This document shows positions 49,699 to 58,623 of a stretch of 64,000 nt of DNA, one piece after another. Within the stretch, counting starts at the first letter, position 1; each line of letters begins with the position of its first letter. The stretch is from positions 5,704,001-5,768,000 of the forward strand of contig NZ_BAAAWE010000001.1 in the NCBI RefSeq assembly GCF_039534915.1. Reading direction: 5' to 3'. The translations under genes were made by a program, and so were the position numbers. The DNA comes from Streptomyces roseofulvus (GTDB taxonomy: Bacteria > Actinomycetota > Actinomycetes > Streptomycetales > Streptomycetaceae). The notes beneath the pieces were generated by a model. The model made no database searches and was not told where the DNA came from. It saw only the letters and a list, made by a program, of their open reading frames with translations.

Positions 49699-49874
49699 CA
49701 CCCGGCCCCGAGGGCTTCAGGTGAGAACAGCTGAATAGGCAAGGGGCGCTTCGGCGTCCCTTCTTTTCTTCCCCACGTCATCGTCTCTTCCCCCCGTGTC
49801 CCACCCCTCCTCACCCGAGGGTCTGCCCTGCGCGATCACGGGCGAAACGCGACACCCCGGGTAGAGTCCCGGGG

Positions 49875-52800
49875 GTGCACCTCAAGGCCCTGACGCTCCG
49901 CGGATTCAAGTCGTTCGCCTCCGCCACCACGCTGAGGTTCGAACCCGGAATCACCTGTGTCGTCGGCCCCAACGGCTCCGGCAAGTCCAACGTCGTCGAC
50001 GCGCTCTCCTGGGTCATGGGCGAACAGGGAGCCAAGTCGCTGCGCGGCGGCAAGATGGAGGACGTCATCTTCGCCGGCACCACCGGGCGGCCGCCGCTCG
50101 GCCGCGCCGAGGTCTCGCTCACCATCGACAACTCCGACGGCGCCCTGCCGATCGACTACGCCGAGGTGACGATCACCCGGATCATGTTCCGGGGCGGCAG
50201 CAGCGAGTACCAGATCAACGGCGACACCTGCCGGCTCCTCGACATCCAGGACCTCCTCTCCGACTCCGGCATCGGCCGCGAGATGCACGTCATCGTCGGC
50301 CAGGGACAGCTCGACTCGGTGCTGCACGCCGATCCCATGGGCCGCCGCGCCTTCATCGAGGAGGCCGCCGGCGTCCTCAAGCACCGCAAGCGCAAGGAGA
50401 AGGCGCTGCGGAAGCTCGACGCGATGCAAGCCAACCTCGCCCGCGTCCAGGACCTCAACGACGAACTGCGCCGCCAGCTCAAACCGCTCGGCCGGCAGGC
50501 CGCCGTCGCCCGTCGCGCCGTCGTCATCCAGGCCGACCTGCGCGACGCCCGCCTCCGCCTCCTCGCCGACGACCTCGTCCGCCTCCAGCGCGCCCTGCAC
50601 ACCGAACTCGCCGACGAGGCCGCCCTGCTGGCCCGCAAGGAGACCACCGAGGAGGAGCTGCGCGCCGCCCTCGCCCACGAGTCCGCGCTGGAGGCCGAGG
50701 TCCGCGCCCTCGCGCCGCGCCTGGAACGCGCCGAGCAGAACTGGTACGCCCTCTCCCAGCTCGCCGAACGGGTCCGCGGCACGATCTCCCTCGCCGACGC
50801 GCGCGTGAAGAGCGCCACCGCCGCCCCCGCCGAGGAGCGCCGCGGCCGCGACCCCGAGGACCTGGAGCGCGAGGCCGCCCGCATCCGCGAACAGGAGGCC
50901 GAACTCGCGGCCGCCCTGGAGGCCGCCGAGCGGGCCCTGGAGGACACCGTCACCCACCGCGCCGAGCTCGAACGGGCCCTCACCGCCGAGGAACGGCGCC
51001 TCAAGGACGCCGCCCGCGCCCTCGCCGACCGCCGCGAGGGCCTCGCCCGGCTGCACGGCCAGGCCAACGCCGCCCGCTCCCGCGCCGCCTCCGCCCAGGC
51101 CGAGATCGACCGGCTCACCGCCGCCCGCGACGAGGCAGCCGACCGGGCCGTCGCCGCCCAGGAGGAGTACGAGCAGCTCAAGGCCGAGGTCGACGACCTC
51201 GACGCCGCCGACGCCGCGCACGGCGAGCGGTACGAGGAGGCCCGCCGCGCCCTCGCCGACGCGGAGGCCGCGCTCGGCTCCGCCCGTGAGACGGCCGCCG
51301 ACGCCGAGCGCCGCCGGGCCGCCACCCGCGCCCGGCACGACACCCTCGCGCTCGGACTGCGCCGCAAGGACGGCACCGGCGCCCTCCTCGCCGCCGGCCT
51401 CGGCGGCATCCTCGGCCCCGCCGCCGAACTCCTCACCGTCACACCCGGGTACGAGGTCCCCGTCGCCGCCGCGCTCGGCGCCGCCGCCGACGCCCTCGCC
51501 GCCGACGGGCCCACCGCCGCCGTCGAGGCCCTCCGCCTCCTCCGCAAGCAGGACGCCGGCCGCGCCACCCTGCTCCTGACGACGGCCGAGCCGTCCACGA
51601 CCCCGCTGCCCCCGGGCACCGTGCCCGCCGCCGGACTCGTCTCCGGCCCCGCCGGCCTGCTGGCCTCCGTCCGGCGGCTGCTCGACGGGATCGCCGTCGT
51701 CGACGGCCTCGACGAGGCCCGCGACCTCGTCCGCGCCCACCCCGGACTCACCGCCGTCACCGCCGACGGCGACCTCCTCGGCGCCCACTGGGCGCAGGGC
51801 GGCTCGGCCGGCGCGCCCAGCCTCCTCGAAGTGCAGGCCCAGGTCGACGAGGCCGCCGCCGAACTCGCCGAACTCGGCGTCCGCTGCGAGGAGTCGGCCC
51901 GCGCCGAGGAGCAGGCCGCCGAGCACCGCCGGGCCTGCGCCGCCCGCGTCGAGGAGCTCGACGCCCTCCGGCGTACCGCCGAGAAGGAGAAGGCGTCCGT
52001 CGCCCAGGCCCTCGGCCGGCTCGCCGGCCAGGCCAGGGGAGCGGCCGGCGAGGCCGAGCGGACCGCCGCCGCCGTCGCCCGCGCCCAGGAGGCCCTGGAG
52101 CGCGCCGGCGCCGAGGCCGAGGAGCTGGCCGAACGGCTGCTCGCCGCCGAGGAGACGCCGGCCGAGGAGGAACCCGACACCTCCGTCCGCGACCGCCTCG
52201 CCATCGACGGGTCCAACGCCCGCCAGACCGAGATGGAGGCCCGCCTCCAGGTCCGCACCCACGAGGAGCGGGTCAAGGGCCTGGCCGGCCGGGCCGACTC
52301 CCTCGACCGGGCCGCCCGCGCCGAACGGGACGCACGCGCGCGTGCCGAGCAGCGCCGCGCCCGGCTCCGCCACGAGGCCCGCGTCGCGGGTGCGGTCGCC
52401 GCCGGGGCCCGTACCCTCCTCGCCCACGTCGAGGTCTCGCTGGACCGGGCCGCGCACGAGCGCGCCGCGGCCACCGCCGCCCGCGCCGACCGCGAGCAGG
52501 GCCTCGCCGCCGCCCGCGCCCGCGGCCGCGAGCTCAAGACCGAGCTCGACAAGCTCACCGACTCCGTCCACCGCGGCGAGGTCCTGGGCGCCGAGAAGCG
52601 GCTGCGGATCGAGCAGCTGGAGGCCAAGGCGCTGGAGGAGTTCGGCGTCGAGCCGGGCGCCCTCACCGCCGAGTACGGCCCCGACCAGCCCGTCCCGCCC
52701 TCGCCCCCCGCCGAGGGCGAGACCCTCCCGGACACTACGTCCGACAGCGGCTCCGCCGCGGGCGCCGACCCCCGCGACCAGCCCCGCCCGTTCATCCGTT

Positions 52801-53441
52801 CGGAGCAGGAGAAGCGGCTGAAGGCGGCCGAGCGCGCCTTCCAGCAGCTCGGCAAGGTCAACCCGCTGGCCCTGGAGGAGTTCGCGGCCCTGGAGGAGCG
52901 GCACCGCTTCCTCTCCGAGCAGCTGGAGGACCTGAAGAAGACCCGCGCCGACCTGCTTCAGGTCGTGAAGGAGGTCGACCAGCGGGTCGAGCAGGTCTTC
53001 ACCGAGGCGTACCGGGACACCGCCCGCGAGTTCGAGGGCGTCTTCTCCCGCCTCTTCCCCGGCGGCGAGGGCCGGCTGGTGCTCACCGACCCCGACAACA
53101 TGCTCACCACCGGCGTCGAGGTGGAGGCCCGCCCGCCCGGCAAGAAGGTCAAACGGCTCTCGCTGCTCTCCGGCGGCGAGCGCTCGCTGACCGCCGTGGC
53201 CCTGCTGGTCTCGATCTTCAAGGCCCGGCCGAGCCCCTTCTACGTCATGGACGAGGTCGAGGCGGCGCTCGACGACACCAACCTCCAGCGCCTGATCCGG
53301 ATCATGCGGGAGCTGCAGGAGTCCTCGCAGCTGATCGTGATCACCCACCAGAAGCGGACGATGGAGGTCGCGGACGCGCTGTACGGGGTCTCGATGCAGG
53401 GCGACGGCGTCTCCAAGGTGATCAGCCAGCGGCTCCGCTGA
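49875..53441 (+). CDS. smc: Chromosome segregation protein SMC
   Basis: The 1,188-residue condensin ATPase has an N-terminal head with the Walker A motif CVVGPNGSGKSNVVDALSW at about 30-48. Two long Ala/Glu/Arg-rich coiled-coil arms flank a hinge at about 500-650 (LLAAGLGGILGPAAELLTV). The C-terminal head has the signature LLSGGERSLTAVALL near 1100 and Walker B FYVMDEVEAALDDTN near 1125. It would dimerise at the hinge and compact and organise chromosomes with ScpA/ScpB, which are not in this window. GTG 49875 is the start. No overlap with neighbours. Confidence 0.96.
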   Translation: MHLKALTLRGFKSFASATTLRFEPGITCVVGPNGSGKSNVVDALSWVMGEQGAKSLRGGKMEDVIFAGTTGRPPLGRAEVSLTIDNSDGALPIDYAEVTITRIMFRGGSSEYQINGDTCRLLDIQDLLSDSGIGREMHVIVGQGQLDSVLHADPMGRRAFIEEAAGVLKHRKRKEKALRKLDAMQANLARVQDLNDELRRQLKPLGRQAAVARRAVVIQADLRDARLRLLADDLVRLQRALHTELADEAALLARKETTEEELRAALAHESALEAEVRALAPRLERAEQNWYALSQLAERVRGTISLADARVKSATAAPAEERRGRDPEDLEREAARIREQEAELAAALEAAERALEDTVTHRAELERALTAEERRLKDAARALADRREGLARLHGQANAARSRAASAQAEIDRLTAARDEAADRAVAAQEEYEQLKAEVDDLDAADAAHGERYEEARRALADAEAALGSARETAADAERRRAATRARHDTLALGLRRKDGTGALLAAGLGGILGPAAELLTVTPGYEVPVAAALGAAADALAADGPTAAVEALRLLRKQDAGRATLLLTTAEPSTTPLPPGTVPAAGLVSGPAGLLASVRRLLDGIAVVDGLDEARDLVRAHPGLTAVTADGDLLGAHWAQGGSAGAPSLLEVQAQVDEAAAELAELGVRCEESARAEEQAAEHRRACAARVEELDALRRTAEKEKASVAQALGRLAGQARGAAGEAERTAAAVARAQEALERAGAEAEELAERLLAAEETPAEEEPDTSVRDRLAIDGSNARQTEMEARLQVRTHEERVKGLAGRADSLDRAARAERDARARAEQRRARLRHEARVAGAVAAGARTLLAHVEVSLDRAAHERAAATAARADREQGLAAARARGRELKTELDKLTDSVHRGEVLGAEKRLRIEQLEAKALEEFGVEPGALTAEYGPDQPVPPSPPAEGETLPDTTSDSGSAAGADPRDQPRPFIRSEQEKRLKAAERAFQQLGKVNPLALEEFAALEERHRFLSEQLEDLKKTRADLLQVVKEVDQRVEQVFTEAYRDTAREFEGVFSRLFPGGEGRLVLTDPDNMLTTGVEVEARPPGKKVKRLSLLSGGERSLTAVALLVSIFKARPSPFYVMDEVEAALDDTNLQRLIRIMRELQESSQLIVITHQKRTMEVADALYGVSMQGDGVSKVISQRLR

Positions 53442-53460
53442 GTCCTCCCTCGGCTTCACT

Positions 53461-53477
53461 TCTTCAAGCAATGAAGA
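53461..53477. repeat. Inverted repeat downstream of smc
   Basis: TCTTCA-AGCAA-TGAAGA is a perfect 6-bp inverted repeat 20 bases beyond the smc stop. Its CTTCA half resembles the CTTCAA operator 60 bases further on, so it may be a distal glcP site or a weak terminator. Confidence 0.4.
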
Positions 53478-53520
53478 TCACTGAGTCTCATGCTGGGTAA
53501 AAGTCATATGACATCGCCTA

Positions 53521-53548
53521 TTGACTTCAAAACTTGAAGGCATAGTCT
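53521..53548 (+). promoter_or_regulatory. glcP promoter with internal operator
   Basis: TTGACT (53521-53526) and TAGTCT (53543-53548) are 16 bases apart. A perfect inverted repeat CTTCAA-AAC-TTGAAG (53525-53539) occupies the spacer, where a bound repressor would block RNA polymerase. Confidence 0.6.
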
Positions 53549-53644
53549 CTGCAACGTTGCTTTTACCTTCATGTGGTGGGCGGCGCGAAGGTGTGCGCCA
53601 CTGGAAGCCACGTGCAAGGGCTGTTCCCGTACCGAGGAGTCCAT

Positions 53645-55078
53645 GTGACCGACACCGCGCAGGCCCCGACGCCGCCGCCTTCCGAAGGAAGGGCGGCGCA
53701 TCCGGACCACCTCGGCCACGTCATCTTCATCACCGCCTCCGCGGCCATGGGCGGCTTCCTCTTCGGCTACGACAGCTCCGTCATCAACGGCGCCGTCGAA
53801 GCCATCCGCGACCGCTACGACATCGGCTCCGGCACCCTCGCGCAGGTCATCGCCATCGCCCTGATCGGCTGCGCCATCGGCGCCGCCACCGCCGGCCGGA
53901 TCGCCGACCGCATCGGCCGCATCCGCTGCATGCAGATCTCCGCGGTGCTCTTCGCCGTCAGCGCCGTGGGCTCCGCGCTGCCCTTCGCCCTCTGGGACCT
54001 GGCCCTCTGGCGGATCATCGGCGGATTCGCCATCGGCATGGCCTCCGTCATCGGCCCCGCCTACATCGCCGAGGTCGCCCCCGCCGCCTACCGCGGCCGC
54101 CTCGGCTCCTTCCAGCAGGCCGCCATCGTCATCGGCATCGCCATCTCCCAGCTGGTCAACTACGGCATCCTCCAGCTCGCCGACGGCGACCAGCGCGGCG
54201 AGATCGGCGGCCTGGAGGCATGGCAGTGGATGCTCGGCGTGATGGTCGTCCCCGCCGTCCTCTACGGCATGCTCTCCTTCGCGATCCCCGAGTCCCCCCG
54301 CTTCCTCATCTCCGTCGGGAAGGTCGCCCGGGCCAAGGAGGTGCTCGCCGAGGTCGAGGGCCACGGCGTCGACCTCGACCACCGCGTCGCCGAGATCGAC
54401 CGGGCCATGCGCAGCGAGCACAAGTCCACCTTCAAGGACCTGCTGGCCGCCGGCAGCCGGTTCCGCCTCCTCCCCATCGTCTGGGTCGGCATCGGACTCT
54501 CCGTCTTCCAGCAGCTCGTCGGCATCAACGTCGCCTTCTACTACTCCGCGACCCTGTGGCAGTCGGTCGGCATCGACCCCTCCAGCTCGTTCTTCTACTC
54601 GTTCACCACGTCGATCATCAACATCATCGGCACCGTGATCGCGATGGTCCTGGTCGACCGGGTCGGCCGCCGCCCGCTCGCCCTCGTCGGCTCCGCCGGC
54701 ATGGCGATCGCCCTCGCCTTCGAGGCCTGGGCCTTCTCCGCCGACCTCGTCGACGGCAAGCTCCCCGAGACCCAGGGCGTCGTCGCCCTCGTCGCCGCCC
54801 ACGTCTTCGTGCTCTTCTTCGCCCTCTCCTGGGGCGTGGTGGTCTGGGTCTTCCTCGGCGAGATGTTCCCCAACCGGATCCGCGCCGCCGCCCTCGGCGT
54901 CGCCGCCTCCGCCCAGTGGATCGCCAACTGGGCCATCACCGCCAGCTTCCCGTCCCTCGCGGACTGGAACCTCTCCGGCACCTACATCATCTACACGGTC
55001 TTCGCCGTGCTCTCGATCCCCTTCGTGCTCCGGTACGTCAAGGAGACGAAGGGCAAGGCGTTGGAGGAGATGGGCTAA
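53645..55078 (+). CDS. glcP: Major facilitator sugar permease (glucose permease GlcP-like)
   Basis: The 477-residue integral membrane protein has 12 predicted helices and sugar-porter signatures: GGFLFGYDSSVINGAVEAI in helix 1, DRIGRIRCMQ after helix 2, R/K-rich AAYRGRLGSFQQAAIVIGI, PESPRFLISVGK before the central loop, and QQLVGINVAFYYS in helix 7. In S. coelicolor the gene in the same place beside smc is the main glucose permease, which provides glucose uptake and supports glucose kinase-dependent repression. The start GTG 53645 follows GAGGAG by 5 bases. A promoter with a palindromic operator lies 100 bases upstream. Confidence 0.9.
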   Translation: MTDTAQAPTPPPSEGRAAHPDHLGHVIFITASAAMGGFLFGYDSSVINGAVEAIRDRYDIGSGTLAQVIAIALIGCAIGAATAGRIADRIGRIRCMQISAVLFAVSAVGSALPFALWDLALWRIIGGFAIGMASVIGPAYIAEVAPAAYRGRLGSFQQAAIVIGIAISQLVNYGILQLADGDQRGEIGGLEAWQWMLGVMVVPAVLYGMLSFAIPESPRFLISVGKVARAKEVLAEVEGHGVDLDHRVAEIDRAMRSEHKSTFKDLLAAGSRFRLLPIVWVGIGLSVFQQLVGINVAFYYSATLWQSVGIDPSSSFFYSFTTSIINIIGTVIAMVLVDRVGRRPLALVGSAGMAIALAFEAWAFSADLVDGKLPETQGVVALVAAHVFVLFFALSWGVVVWVFLGEMFPNRIRAAALGVAASAQWIANWAITASFPSLADWNLSGTYIIYTVFAVLSIPFVLRYVKETKGKALEEMG

Positions 55079-55105
55079 TCCCCGCTGCCCCTCTCCTCAC
55101 GACGG

Positions 55106-55143
55106 CTGCCCCGGCCCGAGGCTCACGCCCCGAGCCGGGGCAG
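55106..55143. terminator. Bidirectional terminator between glcP and the LLM gene
   Basis: CTGCCCCGGC (55106-55115) pairs with GCCGGGGCAG (55134-55143). The 3' arm lies inside the last codons of the convergent oxidoreductase gene. Confidence 0.6.
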
Positions 55144-56094
55144 CACCTCGTCGCAGAACAGCCGCAGACTCCGCCACCCCTCCTCCACCGGCATCCCCCC
55201 GCACAGCGGATGCAGCACCAGGCTCTCGAGCCCCAGCGCCGCGCACTCCCCGGGCGTCACCACCCGGTACACCCCCTCCGCCCGCAGCTCCGCCACGGTC
55301 GTGGCCGCCGACCGCACCGCCGAACGGATGTCCTTCGACTGCCAGGAGGCGTACGTCCGCGCCTCGTGCAGGAAGTGCTGCCCGTACTCCGCCCAGGTCC
55401 GGTCCGGATCCTCCGCCACGTGCAGCAGCGGCGTCACCGGGCCCGGCATCATCGTCCACCCCTCGGTGCCGTACTCCGCGCAGCGCTCCTGGTAGTACGC
55501 CTCCAGCTCCGGCAGGTGCGCGGACGGGAAGAACGGCAGCCCCAGCCGGGCCGCCCGCCGCGCCGCCGCCTTCGAGGAACCCCCGACGAGCAGCAGCGGG
55601 TGCGGGTCGGTGAAGGGCCGCGGCGTGACCCGTACCGTACGGCCGCGGTACGCGAAGGGCTCGCCCGTCCACGCGGCCAGCAGCGTCTCCAGGAGCTCGT
55701 CCTGGAGCCGCCCGCGCCGCCCCCAGTCCACCCCGCGCTCCTCGTACTCCTCCGGCCGGTAGCCGATCCCCGCCACCGTCACCAATCGGCCCCGGCTCAG
55801 CAGGTCGAGCACGGCGATCTCCTCGGCGAGCCGCAGCGGGTCGTGCAGCGGGCCGATGATCGCGGAGACCGTGACGGCGATCCGGCGGGTGGCGCCGAAG
55901 ACCGCGCCCGCGAAGACGAAGGGGGAGGGCAGCCAGTTGTTCCCGACCCCGTGGTGCTCCTCCGTCTGGACCGTGTCCACCCCGTGCCCGTCGGCGTAGG
56001 CGGCCATCTCCAGCGCGGCGCGGTACCGCTCCGCCAGCGACGCACGGGTGGCGCGCGGGTCGACCAGGTTGAACCGTACGACGCTGAAGGCCAT
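55123..56094 (-). CDS. LLM-class flavin-dependent oxidoreductase
   Basis: The 323-residue protein is a luciferase-like monooxygenase-superfamily TIM barrel. It has RYRAALEMAAYADGHGVDTV with QTEEHHGVGNNWLPSPFVFA near 45, TRRIAVTVSAIIGPLHDPLR, and LAEEIAVLDLLSRGRLVTV near 100, all typical. A later PHPLLLVGGSSKAAARRAAR segment matches the F420- or FMN-binding loop. The cofactor could be FMN or F420; the cofC gene at 29.6 kb shows that F420 is available. The substrate is unknown. ATG 56094 follows GAGGGGA at 5 bases. It is convergent with glcP. Confidence 0.88.
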   Translation of the reverse strand: MAFSVVRFNLVDPRATRASLAERYRAALEMAAYADGHGVDTVQTEEHHGVGNNWLPSPFVFAGAVFGATRRIAVTVSAIIGPLHDPLRLAEEIAVLDLLSRGRLVTVAGIGYRPEEYEERGVDWGRRGRLQDELLETLLAAWTGEPFAYRGRTVRVTPRPFTDPHPLLLVGGSSKAAARRAARLGLPFFPSAHLPELEAYYQERCAEYGTEGWTMMPGPVTPLLHVAEDPDRTWAEYGQHFLHEARTYASWQSKDIRSAVRSAATTVAELRAEGVYRVVTPGECAALGLESLVLHPLCGGMPVEEGWRSLRLFCDEVLPRLGA

Positions 56095-56243
56095 GGGGGT
56101 CCCCTCCGCGGGTGGCTGGCGGCGAGGGGCGACCATAGCTGACGTGGCGTCAGATGAGAACGGTCCCGGCGCCCCCGGAACCGCGACCCACGCTGCGTAC
56201 GTACTGCGTCACCGGGCGGCTCGTGTCCGATACTGGACGGGTT

Positions 56244-57470
56244 ATGGAACTCATCCTTGCTGTAGTCATCGCTCTGGTCGTCGCGGTCGCCGTGACCAGC
56301 GGGCTCGTGATCAGCGGTCGCAAGAAGAAGCAGCTGCCGCCGGCCGAGCCGCCGTCCACCACGCCGACCATCACCGCTCCGCCCGCCGAGCCGCACGTCG
56401 GCGACGAGGCGGAGACACCGCGGGAAGAACCACGCCGCACCGTCGAGGAGGTCGGTCTCCCGACCGCCGCGGAGGCGGTCGAGACCCCCGCCGCCGTCGA
56501 GGACCCGGTCGTCGCCGAGGCTCCCCCCGCGCCCGAGATCGAGGTGCCCGAGCCCACCGCCGGACGCCTCGTCCGCCTCCGGGCCCGGCTCGCCCGCTCC
56601 CAGAACTCGCTGGGCAAGGGCCTGCTGACCCTGCTCTCCCGCGAGCACCTCGACGAGGACACCTGGGAGGAGATCGAGGAGACCCTCCTCACCGCCGACG
56701 TCGGCGTCGCCCCCACCCAGGAACTGGTCGAGCGGCTGCGCGAGCGCGTCAAGGTGCTCGGCACCCGCACCCCCGAGGAGCTGCGCGGCCTGCTCCGCGA
56801 GGAGCTGATCACCCTCCTCGGCGACTACGACCGCACCGTCCACACCGAGAGCCCCCAGGACGTCCCCGGCGTCGTGATGGTCGTCGGCGTCAACGGCACC
56901 GGCAAGACCACCACCACCGGCAAGCTCGCCCGGGTCCTCGTCGCCGACGGCAAGTCCGTGGTCCTCGGCGCCGCCGACACCTTCCGCGCCGCCGCCGCCG
57001 ACCAGCTCCAGACCTGGGGCGACCGGGTCGGCGCCCGCACCGTCCGCGGCCCCGAGGGCGGCGACCCGGCCTCGATCGCCTACGACGCGGTCAAGGAGGG
57101 CATCGCCGAGAAGGCGGACGTCGTCCTCGTCGACACCGCCGGCCGCCTGCACACCAAGACCGGCCTCATGGACGAGCTCGGCAAGGTCAAGCGCGTCGTG
57201 GAGAAGCACGGCCCGCTGGACGAGATCCTCCTCGTCCTCGACGCCACCACCGGCCAGAACGGGCTCATCCAGGCCCGCGTCTTCGCCGAGGTCGTCGACA
57301 TCACCGGCATCGTCCTCACCAAGCTCGACGGCACCGCCAAGGGCGGCATCGTCGTCGCCGTCCAGCGCGAGCTCGGCGTTCCCGTCAAGCTCGTCGGCCT
57401 CGGTGAGGGCCCGGACGACCTGGCCCCCTTCGAGCCCGCCGCCTTCGTCGACGCCCTCATCGGCGACTGA
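56244..57470 (+). CDS. ftsY: Signal recognition particle receptor FtsY
   Basis: The 408-residue SRP GTPase delivers ribosome-SRP complexes to the membrane. The actinobacterial form starts with a real transmembrane helix (MELILAVVIALVVAVAVTSG), then an acidic, Pro/Glu-rich linker to about 110. The N domain is helical (about 115-195). The G domain has the P-loop VNGTGKTTTTGKLARVL near 215, GAADTFRAAAADQLQTWGDR near 245, DTAGRLHTKTGLMDELGKV near 297 and TKLDGTAKGG near 358. ATG 56244 is the start; an upstream GTG-type start is unlikely. A strong terminator follows. Confidence 0.95.
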   Translation: MELILAVVIALVVAVAVTSGLVISGRKKKQLPPAEPPSTTPTITAPPAEPHVGDEAETPREEPRRTVEEVGLPTAAEAVETPAAVEDPVVAEAPPAPEIEVPEPTAGRLVRLRARLARSQNSLGKGLLTLLSREHLDEDTWEEIEETLLTADVGVAPTQELVERLRERVKVLGTRTPEELRGLLREELITLLGDYDRTVHTESPQDVPGVVMVVGVNGTGKTTTTGKLARVLVADGKSVVLGAADTFRAAAADQLQTWGDRVGARTVRGPEGGDPASIAYDAVKEGIAEKADVVLVDTAGRLHTKTGLMDELGKVKRVVEKHGPLDEILLVLDATTGQNGLIQARVFAEVVDITGIVLTKLDGTAKGGIVVAVQRELGVPVKLVGLGEGPDDLAPFEPAAFVDALIGD

Positions 57471-57487
57471 CGACCCCGGCGTACGCA

Positions 57488-57521
57488 GAAGGGCCCCGCT
57501 CCTCCAGGAGCGGGGCCCTTC
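57488..57521 (+). terminator. Terminator after ftsY
   Basis: A near-perfect 16-bp stem runs from GAAGGGCC (57488) to GGCCCTTC (ending 57521). It also lies just beyond the stop of the convergent gene at 57532. Confidence 0.8.
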
Positions 57522-57531
57522 GCCGTGTGTC

Positions 57532-58185
57532 CTACGCGTGCGTCCGGTGGCACATGTACGCCAGCGTGCCGAGCAGCAGCCGGGCCTGCGGCGGTGCCCC
57601 CGCCGTGTCCAGCGTCGGCGGCCGCAGCCAGCGCACCGGTCCGAGACCGCCCAGGTTCGACGGGGGAGCCGTGATGTGCGCGCCCGGCCCCAGACAGTGC
57701 AGGTCCAGGTCCGCGTCGTCCCAGCCCATCCGGTAGAGCAGCCGCGGCAGCTCCGCCGCCGCGCCCGGCGCGACGAAGAACTGCGCCCGCCCGGTCGGCG
57801 TCGCGCAGACCGGGCCCAGCGGCAGCCCCATCCGCTCCATCCGGACCAGCGCCCGCCGGCCCGCCGCCTCGGCCACCTCGATCACGTCGAAGGCCCGGCC
57901 CACCGGCAGCAGCAGGGCCGCCCCCGGGTACTCCGACCACGCCTTGGCCGCGTCGTCGAGCCCCGCGCCGGCCGGGACCGGCGGCGCGAAGGAGAGCGGA
58001 TGCGCGCCCGGGGCCGTGCAGGCCCGGTCGCCGCAGGAGCACTGGCCGGAGACGGCCCGCGCACCGGGCTGGACGTCCCAGCCCCAGAGTCCGGTGTACT
58101 CGGCCACCGCTGTGCACTCGGTGGTGCGTGCGCGGCGCCGTGAGCCGGACCGCATCTCACGGATGCCGCCGATCGTGAAGCCCAT
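57532..58185 (-). CDS. Degenerate primase/polymerase-fold protein
   Basis: The 217-residue protein resembles the N-terminal domain of bifunctional prim-pol primases. It has the cysteine/histidine motif SGQCSCGDRACTAPGAHPL near 46 and a C-terminal WDDADLDLHCLGPGAHITAP. The segment that in active enzymes reads like VLDVD is here DVIEVAE, and the later His-containing HLYF-like strand is RAQFFV. The catalytic aspartate pair and histidine therefore appear lost. It is soluble, with an N-terminal basic stretch (RSGSRRRARTT). ATG 58185 is chosen because GGAGGGGG lies just upstream. It is divergent from nsdA. Whether it has any DNA-binding role is unknown. Confidence 0.8.
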   Translation of the reverse strand: MGFTIGGIREMRSGSRRRARTTECTAVAEYTGLWGWDVQPGARAVSGQCSCGDRACTAPGAHPLSFAPPVPAGAGLDDAAKAWSEYPGAALLLPVGRAFDVIEVAEAAGRRALVRMERMGLPLGPVCATPTGRAQFFVAPGAAAELPRLLYRMGWDDADLDLHCLGPGAHITAPPSNLGGLGPVRWLRPPTLDTAGAPPQARLLLGTLAYMCHRTHA

Positions 58186-58623
58186 GCCCCCTCCAACGGG
58201 TCGGACGCGCAGGTGGTTACGACCCGGAGCTCCGTCATCACGGACGGTCACGCCTCACCCGGTCTTCGTCGCCCAGGGTGGCGCTCGGTCGTGAAAGGGG
58301 TGGTGCGCACGGTGGCGCGCGCCTCTTCGCGCTTCCGTCCGCCGGCCCCGGGTCGTCGCATGTCAAGTGAATCGTGAAGAGCGCCCGGCGAGTTCATTCG
58401 AAGGGGTGGCGAATGGTGGCGTTTCTTGAAACGCCCTCACCGCAGGGGTGATCGTAGGATTACTTTCGGTACCCGAACCCCGGAGGGGCGTGCGCGGGTG
58501 GGTATGCCGGAGGCAACCGGGTTTCCCGTTCGAAGGAGTCGGAACACCGAGCGGAGTGCCGCCGGACGCGGCATTCTGATAGGGGTTCGCACGACAGGCA
58601 ATCAGGTGGATGGGGGCGTTCCA
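58186..58623. other. Divergent region between the primase-like gene and nsdA
   Basis: This 438-base gap contains a perfect 18-bp palindrome GGCGTTTC-TT-GAAACGCC (58418-58435), about 190 bases before the nsdA start. A TAGGAT -10-like hexamer lies at 58455-58460. The palindrome is a candidate operator for nsdA. Confidence 0.5.
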
